In this document: positions 1-12,534 of the stretch, piece after piece | Layout: every line of letters starts with the position of its first letter | Position numbering within the stretch: the first letter of the stretch is position 1 | Assembly (NCBI GenBank): GCA_032433595.1 | Contig: JASWJB010000202.1 | Location: forward strand, 16,922-80,921 | Length of the DNA stretch: 64,000 nucleotides | Direction: 5' to 3' | From: Conoideocrella luteorostrata | Lineage: Eukaryota; Ascomycota; Sordariomycetes; Hypocreales; Clavicipitaceae | Made by a program: the position numbers and the translations under genes | Notes under the pieces: model-generated | The model's database searches: none | Seen by the model: only the letters and a program-made list of their open reading frames with translations | What the model was told of the DNA's origin: nothing

Positions 1-43
1 GCACCACCAACATCCAGAGACAAGAGAGTGAAGTCAAACTTAC

Positions 44-1353
44 CCGTGACGCTATCTCGAGTCTCCTTCTGCCTGATCCAGCTGAACTGTTTTGGAGGCG
101 GCACCATCGTTAGCGCTCTACCGTCACTATCTAAATAGAGCCTGGTTAGTGTGAATTTTTGACTTCTATCTGCTGATGGCTCACTCACCACGGAAACTCT
201 CATTTGCCTGCTTGCACTTGACCTGCACTTCCGGCGGCGGCCAAAAGTCAACGGCGCATTCCCAAGGAGTCACTTCATTGGCGTCCGCAATCGCAATCAG
301 TAGGTGTTGAAATCTGCCGTCTTCTTTTTGCGGACCTAGACTGAGCCAGTCTCCAGCAAGAGAATAACAAGGAGATGTGGAGTCGCCGGCCGCGGAACTC
401 GCCTCGACAGATGTGACATCCGCAATATACCATGAGTTCCGCTCCGATGGGCTGCTCGTCATGGCTAGCTGCAGTTTCTGCGAAGAATTATCGTACGCCA
501 CAACAAGCAGGCCCGACGCTTTCCTACCGTTGTGCCATGCGGCTGACAGCCCGGAATAGGCTGATGTCCGAATAGCGCCATGCTCGCTGCTCACCTCGCC
601 AGTCTTCCACTTCCCGACGGACGGTTCGTACAAGTACGACAAGATGTTGGCTTTGCTCAAGTAGAACAGGTGGAGGGTGCCGGCGTCATCAGCCTGTAGG
701 GCAAGAGGAGTGCCGAGCTTCGGCTCGGTAGGAAGTGATCCGAGCCTGTCTTTGATGCGATAGTCGGCTAGTTGCCCATTTGCCCACTCCGTAACAAGGA
801 TGTCGTTTGTGTCCTCTTGCCTTACCAAAAGGCGTCTGCTTAATTTTGAGTCCTTGGCCCCCACGTATACCGATGCTAGCTGAGACTTTTCTGACATTGT
901 GAATGGCGTAGCTGTCGTTTGGGCTTCAGTGCTGGTGGTCGCGGTTGAAGTGGAGCTTGAATGATGCGATGTCGTCGTCGATGTTGCTTTCTCTGTTGAC
1001 ACTGCCGTCGAAGTGATTACTACCGTGCTTGTCGAGTTAACCGGGCTGATGTGACCACCCATACTATTCTTGCCCATTTGCACTTTGAGCACGACGCCTA
1101 GAATGATCAGCCCGGCCACTACAAGAAATGCAACCAGCCCCAGTACCGTCCAAAACACCCATTTTCGGCGATACCATGGTAGCGGACTCGCCTCATTTCC
1201 TATATGATAGTGGTTGTGGACAGTTTCGGGGCCATCTCGGGTGTGCTTGTTGTATTCAGGCGGCGGGGGCAGAGTGTCGAGGGGAATGCTTCGCTCAGCC
1301 ATGTTGTTCTGTCTATGCTGGTAGGAGAGCCATGGAATATCAGGGGGAGCCAT
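44..1353 (-). CDS. Type II membrane protein with lectin-like beta-propeller (3' end outside window)
   Basis: Two exons are visible: 189-1353 and 44-130, with an intron at 131-188 (GTGAGT donor, TTTAG acceptor). A further GTAAGT donor at 43 shows that the gene runs off the left edge. The start at 1353 has the context GCCACCATGG; a second ATG at 1302 is possible. The protein has a Pro-rich cytosolic N-terminus, one membrane segment (WVFWTVLGLVAFLVVAGLII), a long Ser/Thr-rich stalk that is probably O-glycosylated, and then an ectodomain with repeated short beta-strand units such as GTLHLFYLS and LLVVAYDNSSQKLQLA. This layout resembles the fungal fucose-specific lectin-like propellers. Sugar binding is inference; I did not identify the binding residues. 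The next gene has the same architecture and the same intron position, so the two are tandem paralogues. Confidence 0.72.
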
Positions 1354-1618
1354 GGTGGCTTGAAGACTTGGCGGAGGGCATGACAGCTTAGGAGCATGTG
1401 GCAAGAAGCCAACGTACTTTATAGTATGCGTGTCTGAGGGCAATCAAAGCAAGAGTGAACAAAAACTAAGACTGGTGGTTTGCGTAACACATTCAGGCTT
1501 TGTATGACTCTTAAAGACGCTTCTTGTCATGATAGACAATTCATCATCAGATAAAAGACGCCTGACTGCGGACCTTTTGCCCATTCAGTCAGTCTTCTCA
1601 TGGCTGCCCAAGCCCTTT

Positions 1619-3137
1619 TCAACTGGGATATGTCAAGTTGAGAGTGCTGACAAACCGCCACGACTTGTTGTCGTCACAGGGCCTCAACCACCAAGCACAC
1701 GTCCTTTCAAACTCTACAATGTTGCCACAGGAAGTGAAAAAGAGCATTCCTCTTTCTGTAGAAGCAAGTTGAGAAAATTTGCATTTTCTTTGGGGTTCCC
1801 CTGTACGCAGGGCCGGAAAGCTTCTCCTTACTGTGATGTGGGCGCCTTCCCAGAAGAGCTCCTCGTACTCACCCGATTCATCGATGATAGCTACTATGCT
1901 TTGGTTCAGCAATTTTGTGGGGTTGAGGGTCGTATCAACTTTTGCAAGTTTGAGTGGCTTTGGTGTCTCAATCATCACCTTTCTGTCCTCGCCATCTATA
2001 CAGCATGTGAGCAATCGAACTGAAATCCTGGATTGCCTCCACAAAATAGAATGACTCACTTTTCCATATCTGAGACCTCACCCCGCACGACAAGTCAGAT
2101 TCCACCTTGTCGAAGGCGCAATCAATAGTTGAGATGCTGTCTGGGTGTGGCTGTGGCGAATAGTCCCTGATGAATCGCGCCATGTACCGAGGTGGCTTAT
2201 CTGGAGTAGGTTGAAGCAAAGATAGAAGCTCTACACTCGACGCCACGATATGGGCGTCTCCCTCTGTTTCTTTTGGTGCAGGTATAAGAGCACGGGAAGT
2301 GGACCACGATGCACCTGTATTCGGGTGATGTGTCTGTATTATTCGTAGCTCGTTCGACTTGTCGCCTGCCCAGAACAAAAGACCGAGAATATTGGCACCG
2401 CTTGATGGGGCAATAGGCCGGAATATGGTCGTGGCAAAATAGTAGCCAGAAAAATGGCTTCGCGCGCCATCCTTGACGAAGTCCGGATCAAGTTGCCAAC
2501 TGGCTTGGCCTGTTATTGCCTGAGCTCTTATGACGTGCCTTATATACCTATCCTGATCTAGGTAGAACACGTGTATTGTTTGATCCTCACCAAAAGATAC
2601 GGCTCGTACGGGGGACCCTTCTGCTGGCTTTGGCAGCCCTGCAAGCTGTGTCGCCAGTAAATATGCCGTCGTTTGCTGCTGCCGCTCCTCAAACACGGCC
2701 AAGTCACCTGCGTCATTTTGGAAAACAACCAGGAGTCGTACGGTATCCGCTTTACCTCCGATGAATTGTGACACAGCAATCTGGGTATTTTTGTGGGGTA
2801 TGATGTCTTTGTTGGTAACATTTGGATGTGATGGCGGCTCGTCGTGTGAATCCGTGGCAGAATGTGACTTTCTTGTTGCCACAACCACGCCCGCAATAGC
2901 TGCCAGCAAGATGATGAGTCCAATGCCGACAGCTATTCCCACGATGCGCTTGTTGTTCTTCAAAATTAAGGAAGCCCTCTTGAGCTGATGGGACGGTGCT
3001 TTTCTTGACTCATCATCAGAGAAATAAGACTGTTGCGGGACTTCCCGTCGCAGCCCCTTTTCTGGGTCCCCTTCCATTGCACCAAGACGGGTGCCGACAT
3101 CTTGCCGCGCTTTAGATGAATCTTGCGTTAAAATCAT
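1619..3137 (-). CDS. Type II membrane protein with lectin-like beta-propeller, tandem paralogue
   Basis: Exons 2060-3137 and 1619-1995 give 484 codons and a stop. The intron at 1996-2059 has a GTGAGT donor, a GCTCAC branch-like site and a TATAG acceptor; a nearer acceptor at 2020 is also in phase but would leave only 40 bases. The N-terminus is charged, followed by one membrane helix (IVGIAVGIGLIILLAAIAGV) and an ectodomain with propeller-like strands such as VRLLVVFQNDAGDLAVF, TIHVFYLDQDRYIRHV and NILGLLFWAGDKSNELRII. Residues after the intron (NGEDRKVMIETPKPLK) line up with the same region of the upstream neighbour (DSDGRALTMVPPPKQ). It is probably a cell-surface protein of the fungal fucose-lectin-like superfamily; ligand unknown. 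The start may instead be the ATG at 3077. Confidence 0.72.
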
Positions 3138-4909
3138 GTTATCGGGTAATGTCGATGGGTTCTCACCATTTCAGCCTCTTCTTCGAAGCAGCTATCGAGT
3201 GTTTGATGAACCTTAAGGGTTTCGAGGTTAGTGTTAGAAACTGCTAGAAAATATCTTAAACTTAGTCGAATCTCGATGACTCTCCTATGTACTGAAGGAA
3301 TTGATCACTCTCGTGGAACATTTATCGCCGATAAGATATTGCGTGCCCGTCATGACTCACCGAAATTTGGTCATATGCTCTTGCGCTCCTCGAAAGCACG
3401 CGATTCAGCACTCTGTTCGGAGCAACTGTGTTCTGGATATGGGCGGAGTCTTAGATAAGGCTCCCTTTGTTGGCTCGGCACAATCGGTGGCGATGCAGTG
3501 AAGTTGAGGAACAATGTAACTTTCGCCCAGAACAGACAAAATTGCAATGAGTGTTGAAAGAGTTAGCGCATCCAGCCACTGTCGGCGTCCGCACTATGCT
3601 GCCTATTGACGGAATTATGCAAAAGGAAAGCACATCACCTCGATGTCGTTGTCTGGTCGTTGTCGAATCGAGGCTATCATCGTTCTACGTAGTATAAGTA
3701 AAAACAACGTAGGGTTTCGCTCGTAATCCATGGATTTAACTTCTAGGGTTCTTAAAAACGTCCTCTTGGCGTTCTGGCTTACTGACATTTGTCTGTTCCC
3801 TCTACCAAGTACTCGAGCAGTACTCGAGCACCTCATAATTACAACTGAGCTTAGAGTATAATTTCATGAGCCTCTTAAAACAAGAAGAAATCTTCGAGAC
3901 GAAATACAAAAGGATATCAATGTCCTAGCTTAAAGGAAAGGTGGGCTTAAACATCCAGCATCGAATGTGAAGAACGTCAGTTTGGGTTGACCTATAAGTA
4001 AACCACTAGCAATTGTTTACCTCGCATTATAAAGCTACACAGAATTAGAGCCATTTGTTGAATGAAGAGAGTTGTAAGGGTAGAGAATTTCTCTACTATT
4101 TTGCTGCATATATCTCCCCCGTGGAGTTTCTTTACCAGTCAACACGCTCGTTACTGCTGAGATTCTCTCTTTGCAAGTAAATAACAGTTTTATACAGTGT
4201 GCACGTGAGCATGGACTGTATTCACGATAATAAATAAACTGATAAACAATAACAAAGACACAAAATCCATCATGGCTGAGAAGGCAACGCGTCAAATGAA
4301 CTGTGTGATGTGTAGTGTTCAAAATAACAACAGTAAACATCGACTCGTCTATAAGACAAAACACTCATAATAAAGCTTTTCTGTAACTCTTGGACAAATA
4401 ATAACTCAGGTAAATGGCGTGGCGTGCGCATTGTCATAATTGCACGTTCAATGAACAGCGCTATTTATGCGTTTTGATTCTAGCTAAGCCACTGGCGCGA
4501 AGTATGTAACAATCCCTTGCAATAAAAGAAGTAAAGGACCATATGTTGGATACTAAAGAAATAAACTGTCCAGCACACTGGCAAGATATTTCATTAAACA
4601 ACTCACGCCGTCATTTAAGATAAGGTGTGAAACCTCTGGTATTTCTACTGTCACCGGCTACATAAATGCATCTTTCGCGCCATCAGTGTGGAGTTTCACG
4701 TTTTGCTTATTTTGTTACACCCACAGCCAATTATAATAGTCGAGGTTAGGGTTAAAGATCAGGGACAATCTGTGCAACATGTGGGACTTGTCTACTCTGT
4801 AACCGGCTTTAAAGACATAAATCTTTCCTAGCATAGCGTTGAATCTGTCCGGTGCTTGTTGCCGGACAGTCCGACTTTTCCAGGCCTTAGCTAAATCTCA
4901 AGGCTGCGG
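3138..4909. other. Intergenic region without recognisable gene
   Basis: About 1.8 kb, visibly AT-rich, with only short unconvincing reading frames on both strands. No splice-consistent coding region, RNA gene or repeat could be recognised. It separates the lectin-like pair from the 3' end of the SNF2-type helicase gene. Confidence 0.5.
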
Positions 4910-7900
4910 TCATGTTTCGTATCTGAAGAAGCCTCTTATTTTCTTGGTCCAGCAGTTTACTGAATCAAAGATAGCAATTTCTGGAAATCTGTAAGCAATA
5001 GCCAGTAAGTAGGGTATATAGTCACGAACTCTCAGCCTTCCCAAGTTCTCATCTGCCTGTCCATCATCGTGAGGCGAGAGTAACAGGCCTGCCAAGTATT
5101 TCTTCGACTCCTGCACTTCCATGACTTGCTATCATATAATTAGAGGCGATAGCTAACTAGAATCAGAGTTACTTACCTGCTCGAATGAGTCACGCACGAA
5201 GAATCGCACAGTAGTTACCTTCTGTGTCTGCCCAATGCGGTGTATTCGCGCAAGGGCTTGTTCCTCGAGAGTTGGGTTCCTAGTTACTTAGCTCCACACC
5301 AACGAGATATAAGGGTCAGGCTTACCAATGAGGCTCCAGCAGATACGCCCTTGTTGCTACCGTCAAGGTGAGACTAAAGACATTCAGTTATCTTGAAACC
5401 ATAGAGACGTAAAGATACTATCGAAAGGGTTACTTACCCAGCCGCGCCGCACGATAGCGTTAACAGCATGACGCGAATAGATGAGTCAGTTTTGAACCTG
5501 TCCACGATATTATGTCGTTCCTTCTGAGGCACCTTTCCGTCAAACCGAATACTACTAAGGGAAGACTGCCGTAGGCCAGCTTCAACAATGTCGAGCGTTA
5601 GTCTCCAGGTTGAAAATACGATGCTGCGGCGAGTTAGTATTCATGATATTGGCTTATCAGAACTTGCGGGTAGGAAATTAGCAGATACCATTTCTCGTTC
5701 GGTGGTAGAGTTTGGATATCCGTGATGAGAGCTTCCACCTTGGAAGGCAGCTTGATGGATACTGTTTCCGCTAGCGGTTGTATTTCCGGTAAACTCGATT
5801 CAAGAGCGCTGCCGCTCGTGGAGACATGTGCCATGGGGCAACGGGGGTGGTGACCACATGTCACAGCTTGGACAGTCTTTTGCGTACAATCGCCGCATAC
5901 AAATTTCAGACAGCTGAAAAACACAGGGTGATGTTGAGTTACAGCTGGGTCCTCTAACAATGTCTCTGTGATCTCCAACGTCGACGAGCATTGCGAACAA
6001 ACTAAATGCCCCATATCCCGCTGCACATTGAACGTGCTTTGCGCTATGGTAGTCCAGTTGTCAATTACTTGTGAATATTGCGATACTTTACCGTGTCTCG
6101 TGTGGTAATGTAGTCCCAAGTTACACACCAGCCGCAATGACTCAATTTGCTGCAAAACATTGACATACATGCCCGCCCTCGACGACTCGAATTCCCTTTG
6201 GAGAGCTTCATCAATGCTGATGATTGCTTGTTGGCGTAGCTTGTTGTACAAAGCTCGTTCGTCGTGGGTAAAGTCGACAGGACATTGCGTATCGTGACGG
6301 GGAGGAAGACTGACCGTTCCCTTGGCTCGCCTAAGCAGAAGACACGCCGAGAGACGTTTTAGTCTTTTGATGGCCTCCTGATACTCACCAGTCTTCCAAA
6401 GGCGAGAGATGTCAGTATCGAAGCATCTTCGATCGGTATAAGGATGGGCCCGAATGAACTTGAAGAGAGTCGCAAGGTCACCGAGCCGGTTCTGGATTGG
6501 GGTGCCAGTAACAGCCCATCGAGACTTGGAAGAAAGTGCGCATATCGCCTGGGACATCTTTGAATTACCGTTTCGGATGAGATGTGCTGTGATTGTTTAG
6601 TCTAGTTCTACGCAGTTGTTGGGGAATACAATAGATTTACCTTCGTCAAGGATTACTCTTCTCCAACAGACAGAGAATATGATTGAGTTTCCTGTACCTT
6701 TTACAGAGTTCCATTCGGCAGAAACCGTGTGATATGTTGTCAGCACAATGTTTAGACCATTAAGATCGTTGGTGGAACCCAATCGAGAATCTCGGTGATG
6801 CCGACGGCATGCCAGACGGCCTTCTATAACGTGCCTATACTGTTGTAAGCATATACTTGATCAGAGGAAAACCAGTACGAACTCAGATAGTTGCTCTTCC
6901 CATGTTCCAATAACTACTAAGTGTCAGAAATTCACCGCCTATGTGAGTTGTCAGTCGAAAATACAAACGTACGCGAGGGTGGCACTACTATCAGCGTCGC
7001 CGAAATGCTCAGCTCCTCCTCTTCGCCCTCATGCATGAGAGTGTTATAGCCGCCTATATCTGTTGCTACTAGCGATATCATAGTTAAGGTCTTGCCGAGC
7101 CCCATCGGGTCTGCGACAATCCCTCCGTAACATTGTGGAGGTTCTTCGGATTGGTGGGCATTGGAGATTCGGTTCAAGAAACTATCTTGTCAGTAGCCGA
7201 AGGGGTTTGAGTCCCTGAGCGGGCGATTTGAGAAACATTAAACATACAATCTTCCTCGCTCCGTGTCCACAATCTCCCAAACGTCTGGCTTTTGATCGTG
7301 AAAAGCCCAGCCTCGTTCCCGTCGCAGCATGAACGTGAGGGCCTGTTTTTGATGTCTAAAGCACTTGGTCATCCTGGAGATCGAGCAGATTACTTGGAAG
7401 TGGGAGCTCACCTTCTGAGTTCTCGGTTTATAGCTACGGGCTGAGGAGCTTCTTCCAGATCTTCGTGACTGCTCAACATATCCAGCAAGTCGGGCTGGTC
7501 GGTTATGGTTTCTAGTTGAAGAGCTTTAGGTCCCTGGTCTATAACTTCAGAAACAAGAAGGCAAGACGCAATATCATCCGACGAAAGCCGATGAGGATTG
7601 TAATATTTGGCTTCAAGGTGGCTGTCGCGAGGATCTTGCAGGTATATTTGGTATTGCTCGAACCATGTCCCGATTTCATCGAAAAGCTCCGAAGGGCCAT
7701 ATACAGTAATCTCCAAGAAGCATGGGAGCATCATGGAGATTCGTGTAGTCTTTTTTGTTTCAGAAGTCTGGGAATCATCTATGGTGCATGAAATATAGAG
7801 ATTTAAGGTTTTCTCGTCGAGAAGCCCTTGAATCATTTGTCCATGCTCTGACAAGATCTGACCAGACACGCCTGGGTAGTCTTTAGCGGAGAAATTATTT

Positions 7901-8689
7901 GAGGAGTCTAATTGAACTTCGAATGGCGACGATAGAGTATGGGTTGCATCTTTTCGATCGCATCTACCAGAGATTGATGGAACCTATGGAGTCAGTCTTA
8001 ACGAGAGAGATTCAGCTTTCATATCTGCGTACCATGCCAAAGCACACGATTGTGGATATTCCTTCATCAGAAGTCAACTGGACTGTTGAAGATACAGCAC
8101 GGGAATTATTGTCCTTGGTCATCGTGCTATCGCACCACTGGAGTGACGGGAGGGTGTCTCTGGAAGATGGTTCTTGCCATTGGTAGTGGCTGGAAGAGTG
8201 TTGAGCTTCAGCAACCGGAGATTGCTGACAAGACGCTGAAGCAAATAGTGAGAAGTGATCCCGAACTGGTTCTGGGGGAATCGGAAATTTTAAAATCGCA
8301 GCTGGTATATGAAAGTTCGAGGACGGTGGATTCGTTGAGGACGTGACGAAAGCTCCTGATAGAGATTGATCGGCAACATTCGGTTGGTGAAAATAGCCCT
8401 GAGTTTGACTAACTAGTGCGCTCTCTGACTGCAAACTGTAACTATCCCGGTTGCTGTTATGATGGGATGTTATCGTTGCACCAATGTCCGTATACGCACT
8501 GGAATTTGGGTATTGTGTTGTTGAACGAACGTGGGATACGGGAGCATGATAAAATTGCACATGAGGCTCGTCAGCTGTCTGATATCCAGAGAATGATTGT
8601 CGATACCCATCATCTTGAGTCTGTTCTTCGATTTCTGCGTGCAATCGTCGTCGTTTGGGTGCGTGGTCCAGTATCTGCGCTAGGTCCAT
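4910..8689 (-). CDS. SNF2-family helicase, RAD5/RAD16/HLTF type
   Basis: Eleven exons fit: 8033-8689, 7412-7983, 7248-7355, 6973-7181, 6879-6916, 6641-6839, 5689-6586, 5438-5623, 5326-5373, 5177-5279 and 4910-5128. They sum to 1079 codons. All joins are in phase, for example DEA|HLIRNGNSKMSQ across the 6586/6641 junction. Motifs in order: HQKQALTFMLRRERGW, Walker A DPMGLGKTLTMISLV, VVPPS..GTWEEQL, VLTTYHTV, DEAH, WAVTGTPIQNRLGDL, a Cys/His cluster (CSQC, CGDC, CGHHPRC) where RAD5-type proteins carry a RING, VFSTWRLTLDIVEAGL, and HRIGQTQKV in the C-terminal helicase lobe. It is expected to be an ATP-dependent DNA translocase in chromatin or repair. The RING-like insert has unusual spacing and may be degenerate. 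The final exon may contain one more intron, so the last residues are uncertain. Head to head with the NLR gene. Confidence 0.85.
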
Positions 8690-9192
8690 CTTCCCACGAC
8701 TATGCTCGTCTTCACACAGTCCAGGTCTTAGTCTTTGCAGCGAGTTGGCGAGCGAAGGAGTACTAGCTTGTTATTTTAGGCTTCTATATGACATGCTCTG
8801 GTAGAATCGAGCTTCAGCTTTGTGAGGCGGAGTATCGGCAGGGGGGCAATGAGACTCACCAGGCATCCAGAGCCAATAGGCACAGCTATCGGCAAGACAG
8901 ACGGTCAACACTGAGTTCGCTCAGGTGTACAGCCCCGTGGCGCGGTTGAGGCTTGACACTTATCTGACTGGTTGATTGGAAAAGGATCCCCGCAAGAACG
9001 TCAATTCGAGTACATTTTGTGGTGGCTGTGTGCTCATCGCCGCCAATATGCGCACCAGAGGCTCTAAATCTCGCCAATGTCTACGAAGCACCTCCCGCGT
9101 CAATTAAATGCAGTTCTTACTCCTAGAATCTCTATGATCTGTTGACCACCAGGCATACACAGAATCTTAGCCGCGCAACAGACTCGATTAAG
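8690..9192. promoter_or_regulatory. Shared divergent promoter region, SNF2 helicase / NLR
   Basis: About 500 bases lie between the start codons of two divergently transcribed genes. No reading frame here is convincing. Both promoters must lie in this stretch or in the 5' ends of the genes, so co-regulation is possible but not shown by any motif I recognise. Confidence 0.45.
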
Positions 9193-12100
9193 ATGCCACT
9201 CGCACCAGCAGTTTCAGCTCTTGCAAGACAAACCATCAGGGTTGCATATGATGAGCTTGACCGCACAATCAACTTAGCAGACAAAAGAGATTTTCAGAAT
9301 ACGACTGTTCAGCATGTACGGAAGGCTGCGCTTGAAATCGAGAATCAACTTGCAGCAAGACAATCACTTCGTAACATGCGCCGTCTTATGCCTTTATTCC
9401 GAGGGCTTGAACACTATTCAAAAGTTGCCAATATTCTATGCAACGGTACACCGTATCTGCCGTGGATATGGGCACCAATCACTCTCATTCTACGAGTAGC
9501 ATCTGAGTATGTCGAGGCTTTCGAACAAATAATCAAGGGCTACTCTAGCATTTCTGAATCACTTAAGAGGTTCGAGATTCTTAGCGATGCCTTTATTGGA
9601 CAGATAGAGTTCCAGAATACGTTGGCTGTTTTTTACGCCGATATCCTTACGTTCCATAAACATGCCTACAAGTTTGTTCGACGGAGTGGTAAGTCTCAAT
9701 CACATCTCAAGGGCTACTCCATCTAATGTTATCCAGGCTGGAAGCTAATGTTTCTTACATCATGGGGGCGATTCGAGAGAAGGTTTAATAACATCCTTGA
9801 AGACTTGAAGCAACATGGCTCCTTGATTGATCAGGAGGCAAATGCCCGCGACATTGCTGAAGCAAGAAAGATGCGCGAAGATATTCGAACATGGAGAGAA
9901 GAGAGCCAAAGCCAGGTCCGCCAAGAGGAAATTGAGCAAAACGCGAAGCAGTACGAAGCTATCACGTCGTGGCTAAACATTAGTGAATCTGATCAGCTGA
10001 ACATCTTTGATTCGATATCATCGGAAGCAGCAGAGTACGAAGGAACTTGTGGATGGATCTTGAGGAATCCAAAGGTCCGTTCTTGGGCTGATAGTATACC
10101 GGACACACCTACCCTTTGGTTGAAGGGGTCGGCAGGAACTGGGAAAAGTGTTCTGTGTACCCAACTCATCAACTTCATGAAAAGATCGAAGTTCGTCATA
10201 CACCACTTCTGCACCTATCTATATACAACGTCGACCATGTATGAGCAGATCATAAGGTCCTTGCTTCTGCAACTTCTTCGAAAAGACGGCGATCTGGTTG
10301 CTCACATGTACAAGGCATATGTCTTGGAAAAGAAGTCACCTACAGCTCAAGCGCTAGAGCAAATCTTACGGACGCTTCTTGCAAGCATGTCAAGTGAGAC
10401 TAATCAGGTAGAATATATCTGGATTGTCATTGATGGACTAGATGAGTGTGAGGCAGATAAACAGACACGTCTGATACGTCTCATCAACCAGGTCACATCC
10501 AAGCACCCCTTGCCTGGCAGTACTGCCTGCAAGGTTCTGATCTCAAGCCGTGCTCCATCAAACTCACTGGAGCGCCTTCGCAACAAGCAAGCCATTTACC
10601 TCAATGAAGAGAAAGATCATTTGTATATGGCAATACACCAATATGTTGGTCAAAGACTGATCATATTGGGCGACAAACTCCGCCAGCTCGGCATGGAACA
10701 TGAAGAAACCAAGCGCATTCAGACGGCTATTGCGACGAAAGCTGACGGTAAGTATGCTCCGCCACGCAAGGTTGAGAGGCATATTAGCTCATTTCTTCAA
10801 GGCATGTTTCTCTATGCTCGACTCGTCGTGGATTATCTTGCCAGCAACATATTTTTTAGTGCTGAGGAAATCAAGACATCAGTGGAACGGCTGCCTCGGA
10901 AACTCACTGATTTGTACGTTTCCAATTACTCTTTGGAAACTTCTCCGGTACTAATTTTCCCGCTAGCTACCAGAAGATTCTGACGCAAATCCTAATTCAC
11001 TTAGATCCTCGGTCCGTGGATCGCATTAGATGCGTTCTTGGCTGGGTTGCGTTTGCCAAACGCCCACTCCGAAAGTTCGAATTACTCTCTGCAATTACCT
11101 TCAGTTATGGTGATCCTGAAATTGCCCTTTTGGCGCCCCAGTACATCTTGGATGTCTGTGGGCCTCTCATTGAAGAAAGACACGATTCGGTGTTGGCCTT
11201 CATCCACATTTCCGTGAAAGAGTAGGTGTTAAGCATTAAGCAGATAAACATAGGTTATTAAACAAAACGCAGATTCCTCCAGACCCCAGGACGGACCATC
11301 GTTATTCACGAGCAACAAACCCTTCACGAGCACGGAAAAGCTACTATTATTTGTCTTCTTTCTGGGTTGAATGTGTTTGAAAAGACGTATAATGAAATGG
11401 AAAAATTTCTTCGGGTAGCCAAAGGCCTTCATGGCTTTCATGTCTACGCTACCGAGTTTTGGACCGAGTACGTGCTTTCTTTTGCTGTCTCGAATGATAC
11501 GATCAATACGTCATCACCCCCATCTCTGATTACACTTGCTTGCCAATTGGCAGATGAGCTCCAGGAATTAGATCCTGCAGTCTTGGGTGAATCCAAATCA
11601 GAAACTAGCTTGGTAGATGAGCGACTGTTATCTCTGCAACGACATATGGTTCTTCAGAGGCATGTGGAAAGAGCTTTGAGGGCGAGGTCTCTGAAGAGTC
11701 TTGAGTCCCGGATCTTGCAAGCCCAAGGTGAGTAGTGTATCACAATTGAGTAATGTTGAATGTATATTTACCTCTTGCTCAGGCTCTGAATGGAGCCATG
11801 TGCGCTCGAAACCTCCGCTTATCTCCGAGAGGATCACCCTGATGCTTGAATCGTACCAAACTGTTGTCAGTTCATTGCTGGGTCGAAGTCACTACCCCAG
11901 TCTTTCTGCCAACGAACTGGAATTGTTCAAAATTCACTTTGGGGCTGCTGCCTTCACATGTCGACTAAGTTCCTGTCCGCGGACAACTTTAGGCTTTGAG
12001 ACTGAGATACTCCGTTCGGAGCACGAAATGTCCCACGTTCGATGCTTTCGGTGTACGGTTTCCAATTGTCAGTACCCTCCATTCGTATCAGCCCGGGCTC

Positions 12101-12490
12101 TAAAGACCCACATGAGTAAATATCACGCTCCGGCTACTGTTCGAAAAGCGATACGTACAGTTGCATCAGGGTCTGGGAATCAAGGTATAAATGCAGGCAC
12201 GCATGTGCGTCACGAGCAGCATCAGCTCCAACCGCCTACTCGTCCACCCACGCCCGGCAAAATATCCTCCATAGTAAGTTTGAATGCCAGGCTAAGGATA
12301 CTTGTACCTGGGCGCGCGCCTGCAATGTTGACCCAATACTAATGAATATACGTAGTCGTCACCAGCTATATCTAGAATTGTAAGGGAGATAGACTCTACG
12401 TCTGACGACGCTTTTCCATCTAGACTTCAAATTATTGAGGCACTCGTTCCTCGACCCTATCACCGAGTCAAGCAAATTTCCTACCAGTAG
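9193..12490 (+). CDS. NLR-type protein: NACHT ATPase with C-terminal C2H2 zinc fingers
   Basis: Six exons fit: 9193-9688, 9737-10913, 10967-11221, 11273-11727, 11783-12273 and 12356-12490, giving 1002 residues with all phases consistent. The N-terminal ~200 residues are helical and typical of fungal NACHT proteins (PLFRGLEHYSKVANILCNG). The NTPase follows: Walker A WLKGSAGTGKSVLC and Walker B IWIVIDGLDECEA. A winged-helix-like segment (VLGWVAFAKRPLRKFELLSAI) and IHISVKEFL come next. The C-terminus has two Cys/His units: FTCRLSSC..H..H and VRCFRCTVSNC..H..KYH. Such proteins act in fungal non-self recognition or programmed cell death by analogy with HET NLRs; that role is inference. No WD40, ankyrin or TPR repeats are present. 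An in-frame ATG at 9142 is an alternative start. Confidence 0.83.
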
Positions 12491-12534
12491 GCGTCAAGTG
12501 TGCCTAGTTACCACGCATCCGCTGTCTCGACTGC

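Noticed and set aside
181..1443. Start of the first lectin-like protein at 1443 and its end at 181
   Set aside because: 1443 is a TTG, whereas 1353 has an ideal ATG context; the apparent stop at 181 lies inside an intron with consensus splice sites.
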